A stretch of 64,000 nt of DNA from Bacteroides caecimuris. Its GTDB lineage: Bacteria > Bacteroidota > Bacteroidia > Bacteroidales > Bacteroidaceae. Under the pieces are notes generated by a model that did not search any database, was not told where the DNA came from, and saw nothing but the letters and a program-made list of their open reading frames with translations. The DNA lies in assembly GCF_001688725.2 (NCBI RefSeq), contig NZ_CP015401.2, forward strand, positions 4,472,001 to 4,536,000, in the 5' to 3' direction. Shown here one piece after another: positions 39,001 through 48,900 of the stretch. Position numbers and translations under genes: made by a program. How positions within the stretch are numbered: position 1 is the first letter of the stretch; each line of letters begins with the position of its first letter.

Positions 39001-39064
39001 CTTCATTGCCTGTGAACAGGCATACGATGCACAAAAGTGTGATTATTCTGTTTTTCATATACAT
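36032..39064 (-). CDS. SusC/RagA family TonB-dependent transporter (PUL 2, second pair)
   Basis: The 1010-residue outer-membrane transporter has a signal peptide, a carboxypeptidase-regulatory-like domain (GVVRNESNEPLDGAIISVP) and a plug with VSILKDAAAKALYGPRASSG and ILITTKRGEIG. The barrel ends in LNLNF. The segment that normally reads EVVVVGYGTQKK is degenerate here (LEVAMLQKERKGGYTGAIS), so the TonB box is non-standard. Start choice is between 39064 and 39058 (MKNRIITLL), a difference of two residues. It lies 12 bp downstream of the first SusD, making a SusC-SusD-SusC-SusD block. Confidence 0.94.
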   Translation of the reverse strand: MYMKNRIITLLCIVCLFTGNEVCRAQVQEVISGVVRNESNEPLDGAIISVPDNPEYTTSSDKDGKFIMEIPSGASMVICKIPGYRNQTMKFTLNKPVEFCLISDIAGQDTSLEVAMLQKERKGGYTGAISTVQGEELVKTPNSGFSATLTGRLTGLTSIQSTSTPADDATTMYIRGLNSINGNSPLVVLDGIPAPLFDMNTLDANTVESVSILKDAAAKALYGPRASSGVILITTKRGEIGRTKVNVNMDFSIQQATQRPKIVSTGEYAQMRNQALLNDGGTPLYSLYEIAGFTDGTMPGHDWYDTFMNDAASMQRYNVNISGGNNRVKYLVNAGYLHQNSLIDAEKNDNYNPALKLHRFNILANVDVTLHRYLNCFLNTNVTIDRINQGYNGTGDIMNSIYQMAPTVPGPITEDGKVITAEYNEYPTYGLINRSGYSHQTGINLNVAYGMNLDLGFLTKGLSVKGIVGYEANYDGTIYGSTDYARYAANGSGLFGTHTTLPLSLSKTANMRYFINFQGFINYNRIFGGKHEVDAFVSYFNENMMKNGDLPYDRLSLMGHVKYGYDSRYYIQGDFTYDGTEQFKPGNRFKFFPTVSAAWVVSNESFLKDTDWLSFLKIRASAGWLGNDQISDTRFLYATDVRYKDAGYLLSNYYGFHTVEGMQGNPYIHYEESFQQNYGIDVTLFNSLGITFDYWNVKQTQMAIQNNSVSSAQGIASENLPFENLGKMNNKGFDLELSYIKNLKCGLRMTIRGNMGYNKNEVTDIKELNRTASGYYYPYRKTGYSAGQQFGYLIDYSNGNGYYNSQEEIDKSGLRFSGASPRPGDFIYKDLNNDGNIDERDQAPMDKAQTLPTLSYGGSIQLEYKNFDLYVQLQGVSGTAAYYSGCGIFDNAYQGVYTDLHRNAWTADRYAANEKISYPALTTGSSSSLQSNEFFYSKNNYMRLKNVVLGYTLPKRWSSKLKLEKMRFYISGANLLTTSPLKFDNLDPEQYSYSVYPIYRTFNIGLNLNF

Positions 39065-39076
39065 TCTGTTTTATGA

Positions 39077-40915
39077 TTACCATCCTGCATTTTGCCACGT
39101 CTGTCCTGTCGTGCCTTCCAATACGGCTGCTTCACTGGCAGGGATAGGATATACGTGCCATTTCTTTTCATAACTCATTTTGCTCGGTTTGCTGCCGTCT
39201 GTTCCTAGATTGATTCTTTCATAAGAGAATGAGTTTCCATTTTTGGTGATTCTCATACCTGTGGTAAACTTCTCATTTTCCATATTCTCATTGGCGGGTG
39301 TCCAACGGCGGATATCGAAATATCTGTCTTCTTCACAAGCCAGCTCTATCTGGCGTTCGTGGCGTACCAATAAACGAGCTTCGTTCTTGTCGTTTGTCGA
39401 CAGATCAACCGAAGGATCAAAACCTGCGCGATGACGGATTTCATTGATCCATTCCAGGCCTTCGGTAAGGTATCCGCTTTCAATAGCGGCTTCGGCGGCA
39501 TTCAGATAAATTTTGCCTAATCGGTAAAAACGGAAACGGCCATCATATCCAGCCACTCCGGCTGCCTTACAGTTACCGTTTACCATTCTTTTTCTCCAAT
39601 AATAACCGGTACGTGTATTCGTATTTCCACTTGTACGGATTTCGCTATTTCCTCCCACGTACGTTTCTACTACTGCCGGTTCCTTTCCTAACAGCACAGG
39701 ACTGTTATTATAAAAAATTGTAGCCTGGAAACGAGGATCACGTCCCTTATAAGGGTTGGCTGGGTCATAACCGCTATTAGGGTTATAATTAGGTGACAGA
39801 TGCTTCTCATCGTTATAAGGTTTCGATAAATCCAGTACAGGCTTTCCTGTTGCTAGCATATCATAGGCGTCTACTAATTCTTGGGAAGGAACAATAGTTA
39901 ATTGAGCGTTTCCCAATACCGGAGCTCCGATAACGTCATACAAAGGATTGGTGTATGGGTCGGGCCAATAGCCTTCGGTACTTTGCCAGATTGTTTCTTT
40001 ATCACTGGGATCTGTTCCGATATAGTTATTGAGCGTAAAGTACTCCATATAAGCATTGTTATAGTACTTTTCAGTATCCGCACATTTAGTATACAATTCA
40101 TATCCATTGGCTTTCAGCTGTTCCAGACAGTCTTTGTTGATTGTGTAAGCCCATTCCCAAAGATCTTTGCCGCCATTGTTGTAAGTGCTGGCTGCGAATA
40201 GAGATGCTTCGGAACGGATAGCCATTGCGATACCTTTGGTCATTCTGATCTTCTCGTTGAGTGTTGTCAGTCGCCAAGGGAGGTTGCTGGATTGCAAAGC
40301 TATTTCGCAATCATCTACAATGAATCGGGCACAGTCTTCGAAAGTAGGACGTGATAGAGTTGAATAATCATAGTCTAACCCGTATGGCTCTTTCTCAATA
40401 GGCACAGGACCATACCATTTCAGTAACTCCATATAGAAATAAGCACGGAGTACATGAGCCTCTGCTACCCAACGGTCACGGTCGCTTTCGCTTGGTATGG
40501 CGGCGGTGGCTGCCCGTTGGAGGAATGTGTTGATAATACGGATTTGCCCCCAGTATAACTGCCAGTATCCTCCTTCTGAGTAGGTGTCACCCATATCTCT
40601 GCGAACGTCGAGATAGAAGTCGGTAGTGGTACAGTTGCCGGATGCGGCATGTGCAAAGCCGGCACCGGAACCATCCGTGCAATCCCACGCTTCATCACTA
40701 AGTGCTACAGGATAGTTGCTCCAGAAATGATATCGTAAACTCTTTTTGGGCAGATAGTCAAAGCAAGTACTGAAATAAGCTTTAGTCAGATCGGGATCCT
40801 GGAATACTTCGTCCAGTGATAATCTTCCGTCGGGAGCTACATCCAACGCTTCATTACAAGAACTGAATGTGAGCAGGGAAGCAAATATGCATATATAAAT
40901 AAATCTTTTTTTCAT
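39077..40915 (-). CDS. SusD/RagB family lipoprotein (PUL 2, first pair)
   Basis: The 612-residue protein has a lipoprotein signal (LTFSSCNEALDVAPDG, Cys20). SusD features include QIRIINTFLQRA, RWVAEAHVLRAYFYMELLKWYGPVPI, LGKIYLNAAEAAIESG, RQIELACEEDRYFDIRRW and the closing YPIPASEAAVLEG. It is 19 bp downstream of its partner SusC and 12 bp upstream of the next SusC. It presumably captures the oligosaccharide at the surface for the 1079-residue transporter. Confidence 0.95.
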   Translation of the reverse strand: MKKRFIYICIFASLLTFSSCNEALDVAPDGRLSLDEVFQDPDLTKAYFSTCFDYLPKKSLRYHFWSNYPVALSDEAWDCTDGSGAGFAHAASGNCTTTDFYLDVRRDMGDTYSEGGYWQLYWGQIRIINTFLQRAATAAIPSESDRDRWVAEAHVLRAYFYMELLKWYGPVPIEKEPYGLDYDYSTLSRPTFEDCARFIVDDCEIALQSSNLPWRLTTLNEKIRMTKGIAMAIRSEASLFAASTYNNGGKDLWEWAYTINKDCLEQLKANGYELYTKCADTEKYYNNAYMEYFTLNNYIGTDPSDKETIWQSTEGYWPDPYTNPLYDVIGAPVLGNAQLTIVPSQELVDAYDMLATGKPVLDLSKPYNDEKHLSPNYNPNSGYDPANPYKGRDPRFQATIFYNNSPVLLGKEPAVVETYVGGNSEIRTSGNTNTRTGYYWRKRMVNGNCKAAGVAGYDGRFRFYRLGKIYLNAAEAAIESGYLTEGLEWINEIRHRAGFDPSVDLSTNDKNEARLLVRHERQIELACEEDRYFDIRRWTPANENMENEKFTTGMRITKNGNSFSYERINLGTDGSKPSKMSYEKKWHVYPIPASEAAVLEGTTGQTWQNAGW

Positions 40916-40934
40916 ATCGGTTTTGTTTTAGCCG

Positions 40935-43900
40935 TTAAAATGTAATATTCAAACCTACATTGTACGTACGCATTGTTGGATAGGCTGCCGGACTGTTTTG
41001 TTCGGGATCGAAGCTGTCAGTCTTGAGGTGAGTCCATGTATACAAGTTATTACCGCTTAAATAGAAACGTACATTGGAAGCACCGATTTTCTTGCTGATA
41101 CTTTCCGGTAATGTATATCCTACTTCTGCATTTTTTAGACGTATATACGAGGCATCCATGATAAAGAAGTCGTTGGGCTGCAAGCTCGGACCACCACTGC
41201 TGGACAGACGAGGATACGTAATCTTTTCGTGATTATTATAGCGCTCTTCGCTCCAACGTTTCATGTGCATCTTGTAAAAGTTGCCGCTACTTTCATAAAT
41301 ACCAGCTCCTGAATAAGTTTTGCTGTATTGGCCTACTCCCTGCAACATGATAGAAACATCGAATCCTTTCCAGTTGGCAGATAAAGAGAAACCGTAGTTG
41401 ATGCGAGGCAATAGGGAGGAATAGCCAATGGGAGCCTTGTCACGGTCATTGATGACACCGTCTCCGTTGAGATCTTTATAAATAAAGTCTCCGGGTTCCG
41501 GTGTTCCTACACCTTCATAAGTCAGTCCGCTCTTGGCAATACTCTCGTCGCTATAGAAGAATCCTGTGCCGTCACGCCCTTTTTCAGGATCATAGCTGTG
41601 GTCGATGATATATCCCCAGTTTTGTCCTAATGAGAAGCCGGTGGTGCGGGTGCGATAAGCATAATCCTTACCTAATAGTGGCTCGTCATATTCCAATACT
41701 TTGTTTTTGGCATAACTGAAGTTTGCATTAGCAGAAACAGATAGCCCGTTTTTGAATTGTTTCTGATATCCGAGGACCATTTCGAATCCCTGATTCTTTA
41801 CTTCACCATCGTTCATCAGTGGAAGAGCGGATGAGGGAAGACCTTGAATCATAGGAGTAGTCTGCGGGATAATCAGAATATTTTTTCTTTTTTCAACAAA
41901 GTAGTCAAATGAGAAGGAAAGATCATGATACAAGGATATGTCTATACCATAATTCTGTTTTTCAGCTGTTTCCCATGTGATGCTTTTGTTTCCTATGTAG
42001 TTTTCGGCTATCTTGTAACCTTGTCCCCAACCGGAACCATTGGAAGCATATCCCAGGCTTGGGGATAACCAATGATCTCCTTTACTGTCGGTGACTACGG
42101 AATATTGACTGATATTATCCAGATAAAGGAAACGGGCTGAACCGAAGGCGTCGTTACCAACTTTTCCCCAAGAAGCTCTTAACTTCAGATTGGTCAAAAC
42201 CGGATTATCCTGAAGGAAGCCCTCATTAGTAATCAGCCAACCGAAAGAGGCAGCCGGGAAGAGACCAAATCGTTTGTCCGGTGAAAATTGTTCAGAGCCG
42301 TTATAACCTACGTTGATTTCCGCAAAATAACGTCTGTCATAGTCATAAGTTGCACGTCCGGCAATACCGATGACGTTGTAAGGAAGCAGTAGGTCACCGG
42401 ATGTTTCTTTGGATTCTTTGATGTCCCGTTGAGCTAGAAACATAGCAGTGACATTATGCTTTCCGGCGAAGGTCTGGTTATAGTTGATTTGTCCCTGTAA
42501 GTTCATAACCCAATAAGATTCGGAAGACTTTGTGAGTTCAATCGGGCCGTCTTCGTCCTCCAGGCTAGGATGGCGATTGATAAACAAATGCTCTCCTGAA
42601 GCTAATGTCTGATACGTATACCAAGTATAGGAACGTTTTCCGATTGTTTTCCCAAATCCTTTGGAGTCGAAAGATACCTGGCCTTTGACAGAGAGCCCTT
42701 TAGTGATAAATCCCAAATCTATTTCTACTCCTCCGATAACATTGATTCCCGATCTGGTTTCCAATTGATAGCCCGAACGGTTGATTAGCGGATATGCACT
42801 CAATGAATTGTTGGCGGGATCTTCTACGGATAATCCGGCACCAATAGGGAAAGTACGTATAGCATCAGTAGCGTATGCACCTTCTGGGGTGAGATACATG
42901 GAAGTAGGGCGTGAGGTCAAAGCGCTGTTGAATACACTTGACATACTTGCGGAAGTTCCGTTGATCCGTTCCAGATAAGAGGAAGCGTTTAAGTTAATCT
43001 TTACCGACTTATTGACTTTGTAGTCGATATTTGAGCGGAAGTTGTAGCGGTCTAATGAAGACTGGGCATTGTATCCCAACTTGGATTTAGGTTCTACGTT
43101 GAACATACCTCCCTGATGCAGATAGCCTGCACTTACAAAGTATTGAAGTTTGTCCGAACCTCCCGAAACGTTCATGTTGGCTCTGGTCATGGGAGCATAA
43201 TCTCTGAACAAGATATCTTGCCAGTTATTATTCGGATAAAAATCCGGGTCTACAGGATTACCTGTTTTCCATGAGTCGAACTTATCAATGTCCGGCCCGA
43301 GGAATTCAGCGGAATTTCCGTCGTTCACGAGTGCTTCATTGCGAAGTCTGACCCAGTCCCATGAATCCAGACGTTCGGGCTTGAAAGCGATTTCCTGCAT
43401 GCTGAATTCTACATTGGCACTGATACGGGCAGTTCCTTTTTCACCTCTACGAGTGGTAATCATTATCACTCCGTTGGCGCCACGTACTCCGAATACTGCT
43501 GTTGCGGAAGCATCTTTCAATACGGAGATATTAGCAATCTCGTTCGGGTCGATAGATCGCATATCGTCTACAGCTACTCCATCTACCATAATTAATGGGT
43601 TTGTTCCGTTTGTAGTGGCAGCACCACGCAGGAACATGGTGACTTCGTCACGTCCCGGTTCACCGGAGGTCTGGATAGTTGTCAATCCTGGGAGTTTTCC
43701 GGATAAAGCGGAACTTAGGTTGGGCGATGAGGATTTCATCAAATCTTTTCGATCAATGGAAGCTACGGAACCGATGACAGAAACCTTTTTCTGGGTACCG
43801 TAAGCTACCACTACAACTTCCTCCAGATTCGCTACGTCCGGATGCATGATGATACGCATGTCTTTTTTAGCAGGAATGTCCTGCTTTTGATAACCTACAT

Positions 43901-44174
43901 AACTGATTTCCAGTACAGCGTTGGGGGCAACCGATAAAGAGAAACGACCGTCTATGTCTGTAATAGTACCATTCGTTGCTGCTCCTTTTTCTATGACGGA
44001 AGCTCCGATCAGGCTTTCACCGGACTCGTCTACGACGACTCCAGAGGCTGTTATTTTAGACTGTTGCTGTGTCAGGGTAGCATCTCCGATATCCGATGCA
44101 TTTCCTGTAACGGGAATACAGATTCCCAACCCAAGCAACAGGCACATTTTGTATAGCCAATAACTTTTTTTCAT
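40935..44174 (-). CDS. SusC/RagA family TonB-dependent transporter (PUL 2, first pair)
   Basis: The 1079-residue protein has a signal peptide (ending near GNAS) and a carboxypeptidase-regulatory-like domain (GVVVDESGESLIGASVIEKG). A canonical EEVVVVAYGTQKKVSVIGSV precedes the plug, whose segments include NISVLKDASATAVFGVRGAN and VIMITTRRGEKG. The beta barrel ends in VGLNITF. It lies 28 bp downstream of the LRR lipoprotein gene. The two SusC proteins of this locus are clearly different sequences, so they are not a recent duplication. Confidence 0.95.
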   Translation of the reverse strand: MKKSYWLYKMCLLLGLGICIPVTGNASDIGDATLTQQQSKITASGVVVDESGESLIGASVIEKGAATNGTITDIDGRFSLSVAPNAVLEISYVGYQKQDIPAKKDMRIIMHPDVANLEEVVVVAYGTQKKVSVIGSVASIDRKDLMKSSSPNLSSALSGKLPGLTTIQTSGEPGRDEVTMFLRGAATTNGTNPLIMVDGVAVDDMRSIDPNEIANISVLKDASATAVFGVRGANGVIMITTRRGEKGTARISANVEFSMQEIAFKPERLDSWDWVRLRNEALVNDGNSAEFLGPDIDKFDSWKTGNPVDPDFYPNNNWQDILFRDYAPMTRANMNVSGGSDKLQYFVSAGYLHQGGMFNVEPKSKLGYNAQSSLDRYNFRSNIDYKVNKSVKINLNASSYLERINGTSASMSSVFNSALTSRPTSMYLTPEGAYATDAIRTFPIGAGLSVEDPANNSLSAYPLINRSGYQLETRSGINVIGGVEIDLGFITKGLSVKGQVSFDSKGFGKTIGKRSYTWYTYQTLASGEHLFINRHPSLEDEDGPIELTKSSESYWVMNLQGQINYNQTFAGKHNVTAMFLAQRDIKESKETSGDLLLPYNVIGIAGRATYDYDRRYFAEINVGYNGSEQFSPDKRFGLFPAASFGWLITNEGFLQDNPVLTNLKLRASWGKVGNDAFGSARFLYLDNISQYSVVTDSKGDHWLSPSLGYASNGSGWGQGYKIAENYIGNKSITWETAEKQNYGIDISLYHDLSFSFDYFVEKRKNILIIPQTTPMIQGLPSSALPLMNDGEVKNQGFEMVLGYQKQFKNGLSVSANANFSYAKNKVLEYDEPLLGKDYAYRTRTTGFSLGQNWGYIIDHSYDPEKGRDGTGFFYSDESIAKSGLTYEGVGTPEPGDFIYKDLNGDGVINDRDKAPIGYSSLLPRINYGFSLSANWKGFDVSIMLQGVGQYSKTYSGAGIYESSGNFYKMHMKRWSEERYNNHEKITYPRLSSSGGPSLQPNDFFIMDASYIRLKNAEVGYTLPESISKKIGASNVRFYLSGNNLYTWTHLKTDSFDPEQNSPAAYPTMRTYNVGLNITF

Positions 44175-44202
44175 AACTATAACGTTTAAGATTGTTTTCT
44201 GT

Positions 44203-45951
44203 CTAATTAAATGAACTCAACATTTTATCCTTGTCGTATCCTATGTATTCATAGCGTTCTATCCGAACACCTTGATTCTTTGCGGTAATACATGGGCTTG
44301 TGCCATTCCATGGGCTATCCATCCACCATTCTTCTACTAGTAGCTTCCTTTGAGTTGAAGAGCTGTCGGTAAATGAGAACTGAACTTTTGAGGCATCTAC
44401 AGCTCCACCGGAGTAACCTAGTACGGAATAAGTACCTGCCAGATTACGCAGATCAACATAAGTGAGCGGACAACCGGATGCATTTAGTGATGTGATGGAT
44501 TTGCACCGGTTTATATCCAGATATGCTAATCCCGGATTGTTGCTCACATCTATAGAGGTTATCATATACTGATCGCCAGAAATGAATTTGGTTAATCCTG
44601 CATTCTTGGCACTGAAAGTCTGAATTCCTTTCTCATCTACCGGACCTGCCGTGTAGCTGGTACTGATTGCGTATTTACTAAGATCGATTTCTCCCAGATT
44701 ATTTCCATCCAGAATGAGGTTTTTGTATCCGCAGAAGTATTGTAGTCCTTCCAGATTAGTGATTCCCTTATTGCTAAGATCAAGGGTCGTGTTATTCTTG
44801 AAGTATTCAGTATTCAGAGCAGCCACTGTCAGAACTTTATCTCCATCGAATACATCCGGAACCAATGCTTTGAGTGCGTTTCGCAGATTGATATCAGGAA
44901 TTTCTCCGTACTTTTTCATTGTCTTCTGATATTTTCCGTAACTGTAATAATAGTTGTTGTTTCCATCGGGATAGTCGTGCATCCAGTCGTACCCTTCCAC
45001 TGTCACTCCATTATTGATGGCATCTACGATAGAACCGCTATTGCTGTAGTATGAGTCCATCCACCAGGATTCCATTTTCAGGAGTCGTTCTTTACTTGCG
45101 TCATCGCTGAAAGTAAATTTGAAGTCTGTGCTGTTGTAGTTCAGACATCCGCCATAGATACTGTGGTAATTGCGTACATCCAGATATACCAGTTTACAGT
45201 TTAGAGCAGAGAACTTCTCAATGTTATAACAATAATACAGGTCGACAGATTCTAGTTTGGTACTTCCATCTATGTTGAGAGATACCAATGTCGTGTTCGG
45301 CTGTTCCGAAGTGGCTAGTTCCAGTTTGGTCAGACCAGTGTTTTGTGCAGTCAGTTCAGACAGTCTGGATAGTACTTCTGCAGGAATTTCACTGATATCA
45401 TTATTGTTGCAGATCAGTTTCCGAATGTTGCTGAAATATTCGAGTCCCTCCAGAGAAGTGATATTTTTATCGCTGATATTTAATGTGCCATCAGTGAAAG
45501 TGACATATTTAGCACTGGAAGATATCTTTTCTCCTTTAAATATATCAGGGAAAAGAGCAGACAAGGCATTACGCAGGTTTTCGTCGGGCATAACTCCAAC
45601 AGTACTGTTGATGACGCCTAATGTTCGCATTTTGCTACCGCGTACCAATACAAGTCCATAAGAATCTTTGGTGGCCGTAGAGGGGTAAAGTACCGTGATA
45701 TGATCGGATGCTACTTCTCTGGTTTCCATGTAGATGGGCTGTTCAGTACCTCCTGAAAGGGGAGAAAGAGCCAGTACATCACAGTCGATAAAGCCATTTC
45801 CCTGAATGGTAATCTCTGTGCCCAGGGATTCTTCCGAAATATCCGGAAGCACTACATTGGTTACTCCTAGGTCTGTGCCTAACTTTTCGTCTTCACATCC
45901 CAAAAGGAATACCATTCCAAGCATTAATAAAATGTAGAAATGTGTTTTCAT
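44203..45951 (-). CDS. IPT/TIG plus duplicated leucine-rich-repeat lipoprotein, likely surface glycan-binding
   Basis: The 582-residue protein has a lipoprotein signal (FLLGCEDEK, Cys19). An N-terminal IPT/TIG-like domain (about residues 28-115; GTEITIQGNGF) is followed by two LRR modules of similar layout. Module 1 (about 120-345) opens MPDENLRNALSALFPDIF and contains ITSLEGLEYFSNIRKLICNN. Module 2 (about 346-575) opens IPDINLRNALKALVPDVF and contains ITNLEGLQYFCGYKNLILDG. Each ends with a WWMDS segment. LRRs are uncommon at this position, where TIG-domain glycan-binding proteins are usual. It is between the fusion hydrolase and the first SusC, so a role in surface binding is likely but unproven. 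Confidence 0.8.
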   Translation of the reverse strand: MKTHFYILLMLGMVFLLGCEDEKLGTDLGVTNVVLPDISEESLGTEITIQGNGFIDCDVLALSPLSGGTEQPIYMETREVASDHITVLYPSTATKDSYGLVLVRGSKMRTLGVINSTVGVMPDENLRNALSALFPDIFKGEKISSSAKYVTFTDGTLNISDKNITSLEGLEYFSNIRKLICNNNDISEIPAEVLSRLSELTAQNTGLTKLELATSEQPNTTLVSLNIDGSTKLESVDLYYCYNIEKFSALNCKLVYLDVRNYHSIYGGCLNYNSTDFKFTFSDDASKERLLKMESWWMDSYYSNSGSIVDAINNGVTVEGYDWMHDYPDGNNNYYYSYGKYQKTMKKYGEIPDINLRNALKALVPDVFDGDKVLTVAALNTEYFKNNTTLDLSNKGITNLEGLQYFCGYKNLILDGNNLGEIDLSKYAISTSYTAGPVDEKGIQTFSAKNAGLTKFISGDQYMITSIDVSNNPGLAYLDINRCKSITSLNASGCPLTYVDLRNLAGTYSVLGYSGGAVDASKVQFSFTDSSSTQRKLLVEEWWMDSPWNGTSPCITAKNQGVRIERYEYIGYDKDKMLSSFN

Positions 45952-45988
45952 AAATACTATTTGTTTAATGAATAAATAGAGTACATAG

Positions 45989-48900
45989 TTATTCTTGTTT
46001 TAAGACGATCACAGAATGAGCCGGAAGTAAACATAGAATTTTATCGTTCACTTTGAGAGGCTGGGCGTCCGGAGCCAACATTTGGTCTGTGGTAGGTAAA
46101 CCGTCTTTGATATAACGGTAAACCTGATAATTCCCTTTGGTTTGCGTATGCTGGTTGATGAGGCTTATTGCTTTCTCCTGGTCCATTCCACTGGCGAAAA
46201 CATATACCCATTTGCCATTTGTGTTTCGAACAGCAGTTCCTGCGTACCATTCTTCCGGTGTTGCTATCGGATAGATTTCAGCTCCCGGGCGTATGAAACG
46301 TGTCAACAGAGAATAGGCATAGTACTGTGGGCGTACCTCGTAATCACTTTTGATATCGTTGTAGTATGGTTCCGAAGCGTATGTTTTCTTTACATACTTC
46401 CATAAACCCAGTTGCTGCATTGCTCCGTAGTCTGCATCCTTACCATAGTATTGGTCTATCAGGCTCCAATAGCTAACACCGCTTGCTCCTGCATTGAGTA
46501 GATTGATGGCTATGCGTGTCATGAGTACTCCTCGTTCATACAAGTCGATATCTTTTTGTCTGGTGGCACCTACGCATTGATTACCTCCGAATTCACCGAT
46601 GAAATGGGCTTTTCCAACTGAAGAGGCCAATTGAGAGTTTTGTTTTTCCCAATCCAGAATTGTGGAGTTCGGAGTTTCGTAGCCGAAGATATAGGTGTGG
46701 GAGTTGAATACGTCAGCAACGTTCGCCAGTCCTTTCGTGCAGGCTGCCAGATATTTATGCGTTCCTGTACCTCCGTCTGAATTGTCAGAAAGGCTGAAAT
46801 GTACTTTATTTCGTATTCCATCCTCTTTGAAACGTCTGTCGAGTACTTTACACATTTCAATATAGTCGGCGGTGGGAGCAGCTTTACCTTTGATGATATA
46901 TGACCAATCTGGTTCGTTGATCGGAGTAATCTCTTTGACGCACGTGTATTTTTTGTTGTTGAGCAGGTGTTGTACAAGTGCGGAAAAGTTCTCGCTCCAT
47001 TCTTCATAGTTAGTCGGGGCTACTACCCAGTTACCATAATTCCCTTCGGCCAGGAAATGTCCCGGAGGGGCTCCCCAAAGTACAAGGGTGACTTCCATTT
47101 TCTGTTCTTGTGCCATATCCAATACTTTGTAGAGTGATTGCATTTCTACAGAGTTGAAAGTGAAATTATGCCAGTCGATTTTGGATGCATCCGGATTGTC
47201 ATTCTTTGGCTCATACCATTGTGGCATCACCATCACCCGTAAGCTTTGCAGTCCCATTTCTTTGACACGTTTCACAACGATGCGCTCCCAGTCTTCAGCT
47301 TTAGCTCCATCATTGCGGGTCACATTTTGTGAGAGAAAGTGGGGATCTAGTTCTGCACCTATAGCACGGAGCTTTACACCGGTTTTCTTTCCTACAGAAA
47401 GTTTCTGTATAGCAGTTGTTGAACTTTGGTATTTGATTATCAGACTACTTTGCGGGTTATCCAGTGTCAGCGTGAAGCCGTTAGCCAGTTCTTTACCGGT
47501 TTTCTTTATAGCTTCTCCTGTATCTTTATTGGTGAGTATATAAGTGTGGTCAGGGTGTAGCCCTGATAAATTGACAGTATAGCTCTTGTCCGGATTGTCT
47601 TTGCGGCGGAAAGCTACGATGTATCCGCTGTCATCCGACGGACGATAAAGTTGGTATGCTAGCCAGATATTTTCCGAAGTAATGTTGTTTATTCCACTCA
47701 ACGGATAGTAATCTTCATAGAAATAGGGGCGGAGTTCTTTGAACTCTGCCTGGCGGTCGCGCATATCATAGATGGATTGTCCAGCTTCGGTTATTTTCCA
47801 GTTGTAGATAATAGAGGTTCCGAGGCTGGAACGGAAAGTGAATTTATCGGCACTCACAGTTCCTGTACCATGCAGGGGAAGGTATAAGTTCAATCCGTAA
47901 GTATGGCATTGATAGCCGATTGGTTCTCCATAACTGTAATCTGTTCTCCACATCGGTGCACTGCGTGAGATACTTTCGAGGTCAATACGGCGTCCGCCAC
48001 TGGCACAATTATCAACCAGCAAGCCCGGAAAGCGGTTCAGCAGATATTCCCAGAAAGAATAAAGTCCTTCAATGTATCGGATTTCGCAGATACCTTGTCT
48101 GCCAGGTTCATCATTGGCAGCCCAGAAACCTTCCGGCTCTATATTGAAATCCTGGCGGTAGTAGTCTATGCCATTTTCTTCGAGGAAGTCTCCGATATAT
48201 TTACTCATCCATCGACATGCCTCCGGATTTCCGAGATTGAATAGATAAGAGTCGTGCTCACCATCTCTTGTCCAGTCTTCCTGTTTGGCTTTTCCTCTGG
48301 CATCCAACATCCATTGAGGGTGTTGCAGTGCCCAAGCTGAGCCTTTCATAACACGCTCCGGTTCAAACCATACCATGAACTTGGAACCAACTCTATGCAC
48401 TTCGTCGGCGATGGGGCGTAATCCTTCGGGGAAACGAATAGAGTCGACGGTCCAGTTTCCTACGGTGTTCGCCCAATTCTTATGATTGGCTACATCTGCA
48501 GAGTGATTGTACCATCCGGCATCCAGCCAGAATACTTCGGGTACTAATTTGAATTGTTCATACCGTTTCACCATAGCAATGGCATAATCTGTAGTCAGGC
48601 AGGTATATTCATTACAGGGAGTAGGATCACCGTAGTTGAAACTGGTCGATATTGGATATACGGTCGGTTTACCACCTACTTTCCAAGTGTGGTGGGCTTG
48701 CACGAAACGGCGGAACTGGTTGTGTCCTTTCATCCGGTCGGAACCGTTCCAGAATGACAGGCATACACTGGAAGTGCGGATGCTCTCTTCCGGATACAGA
48801 TAGGTTTTCAAACGTTCAATTCCGGAGGTAAGCGCTACGCTTTGCTGGTCTGCACAGCGCACATCGGCAAACCAGGTTCCTGTCCATCCGATGGCTACGA

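Noticed and set aside
36032..44174. Recent tandem duplication of a SusC/SusD pair
   Set aside because: The two SusC and the two SusD proteins differ throughout, including the TonB-box region, so the pairs are old paralogs.
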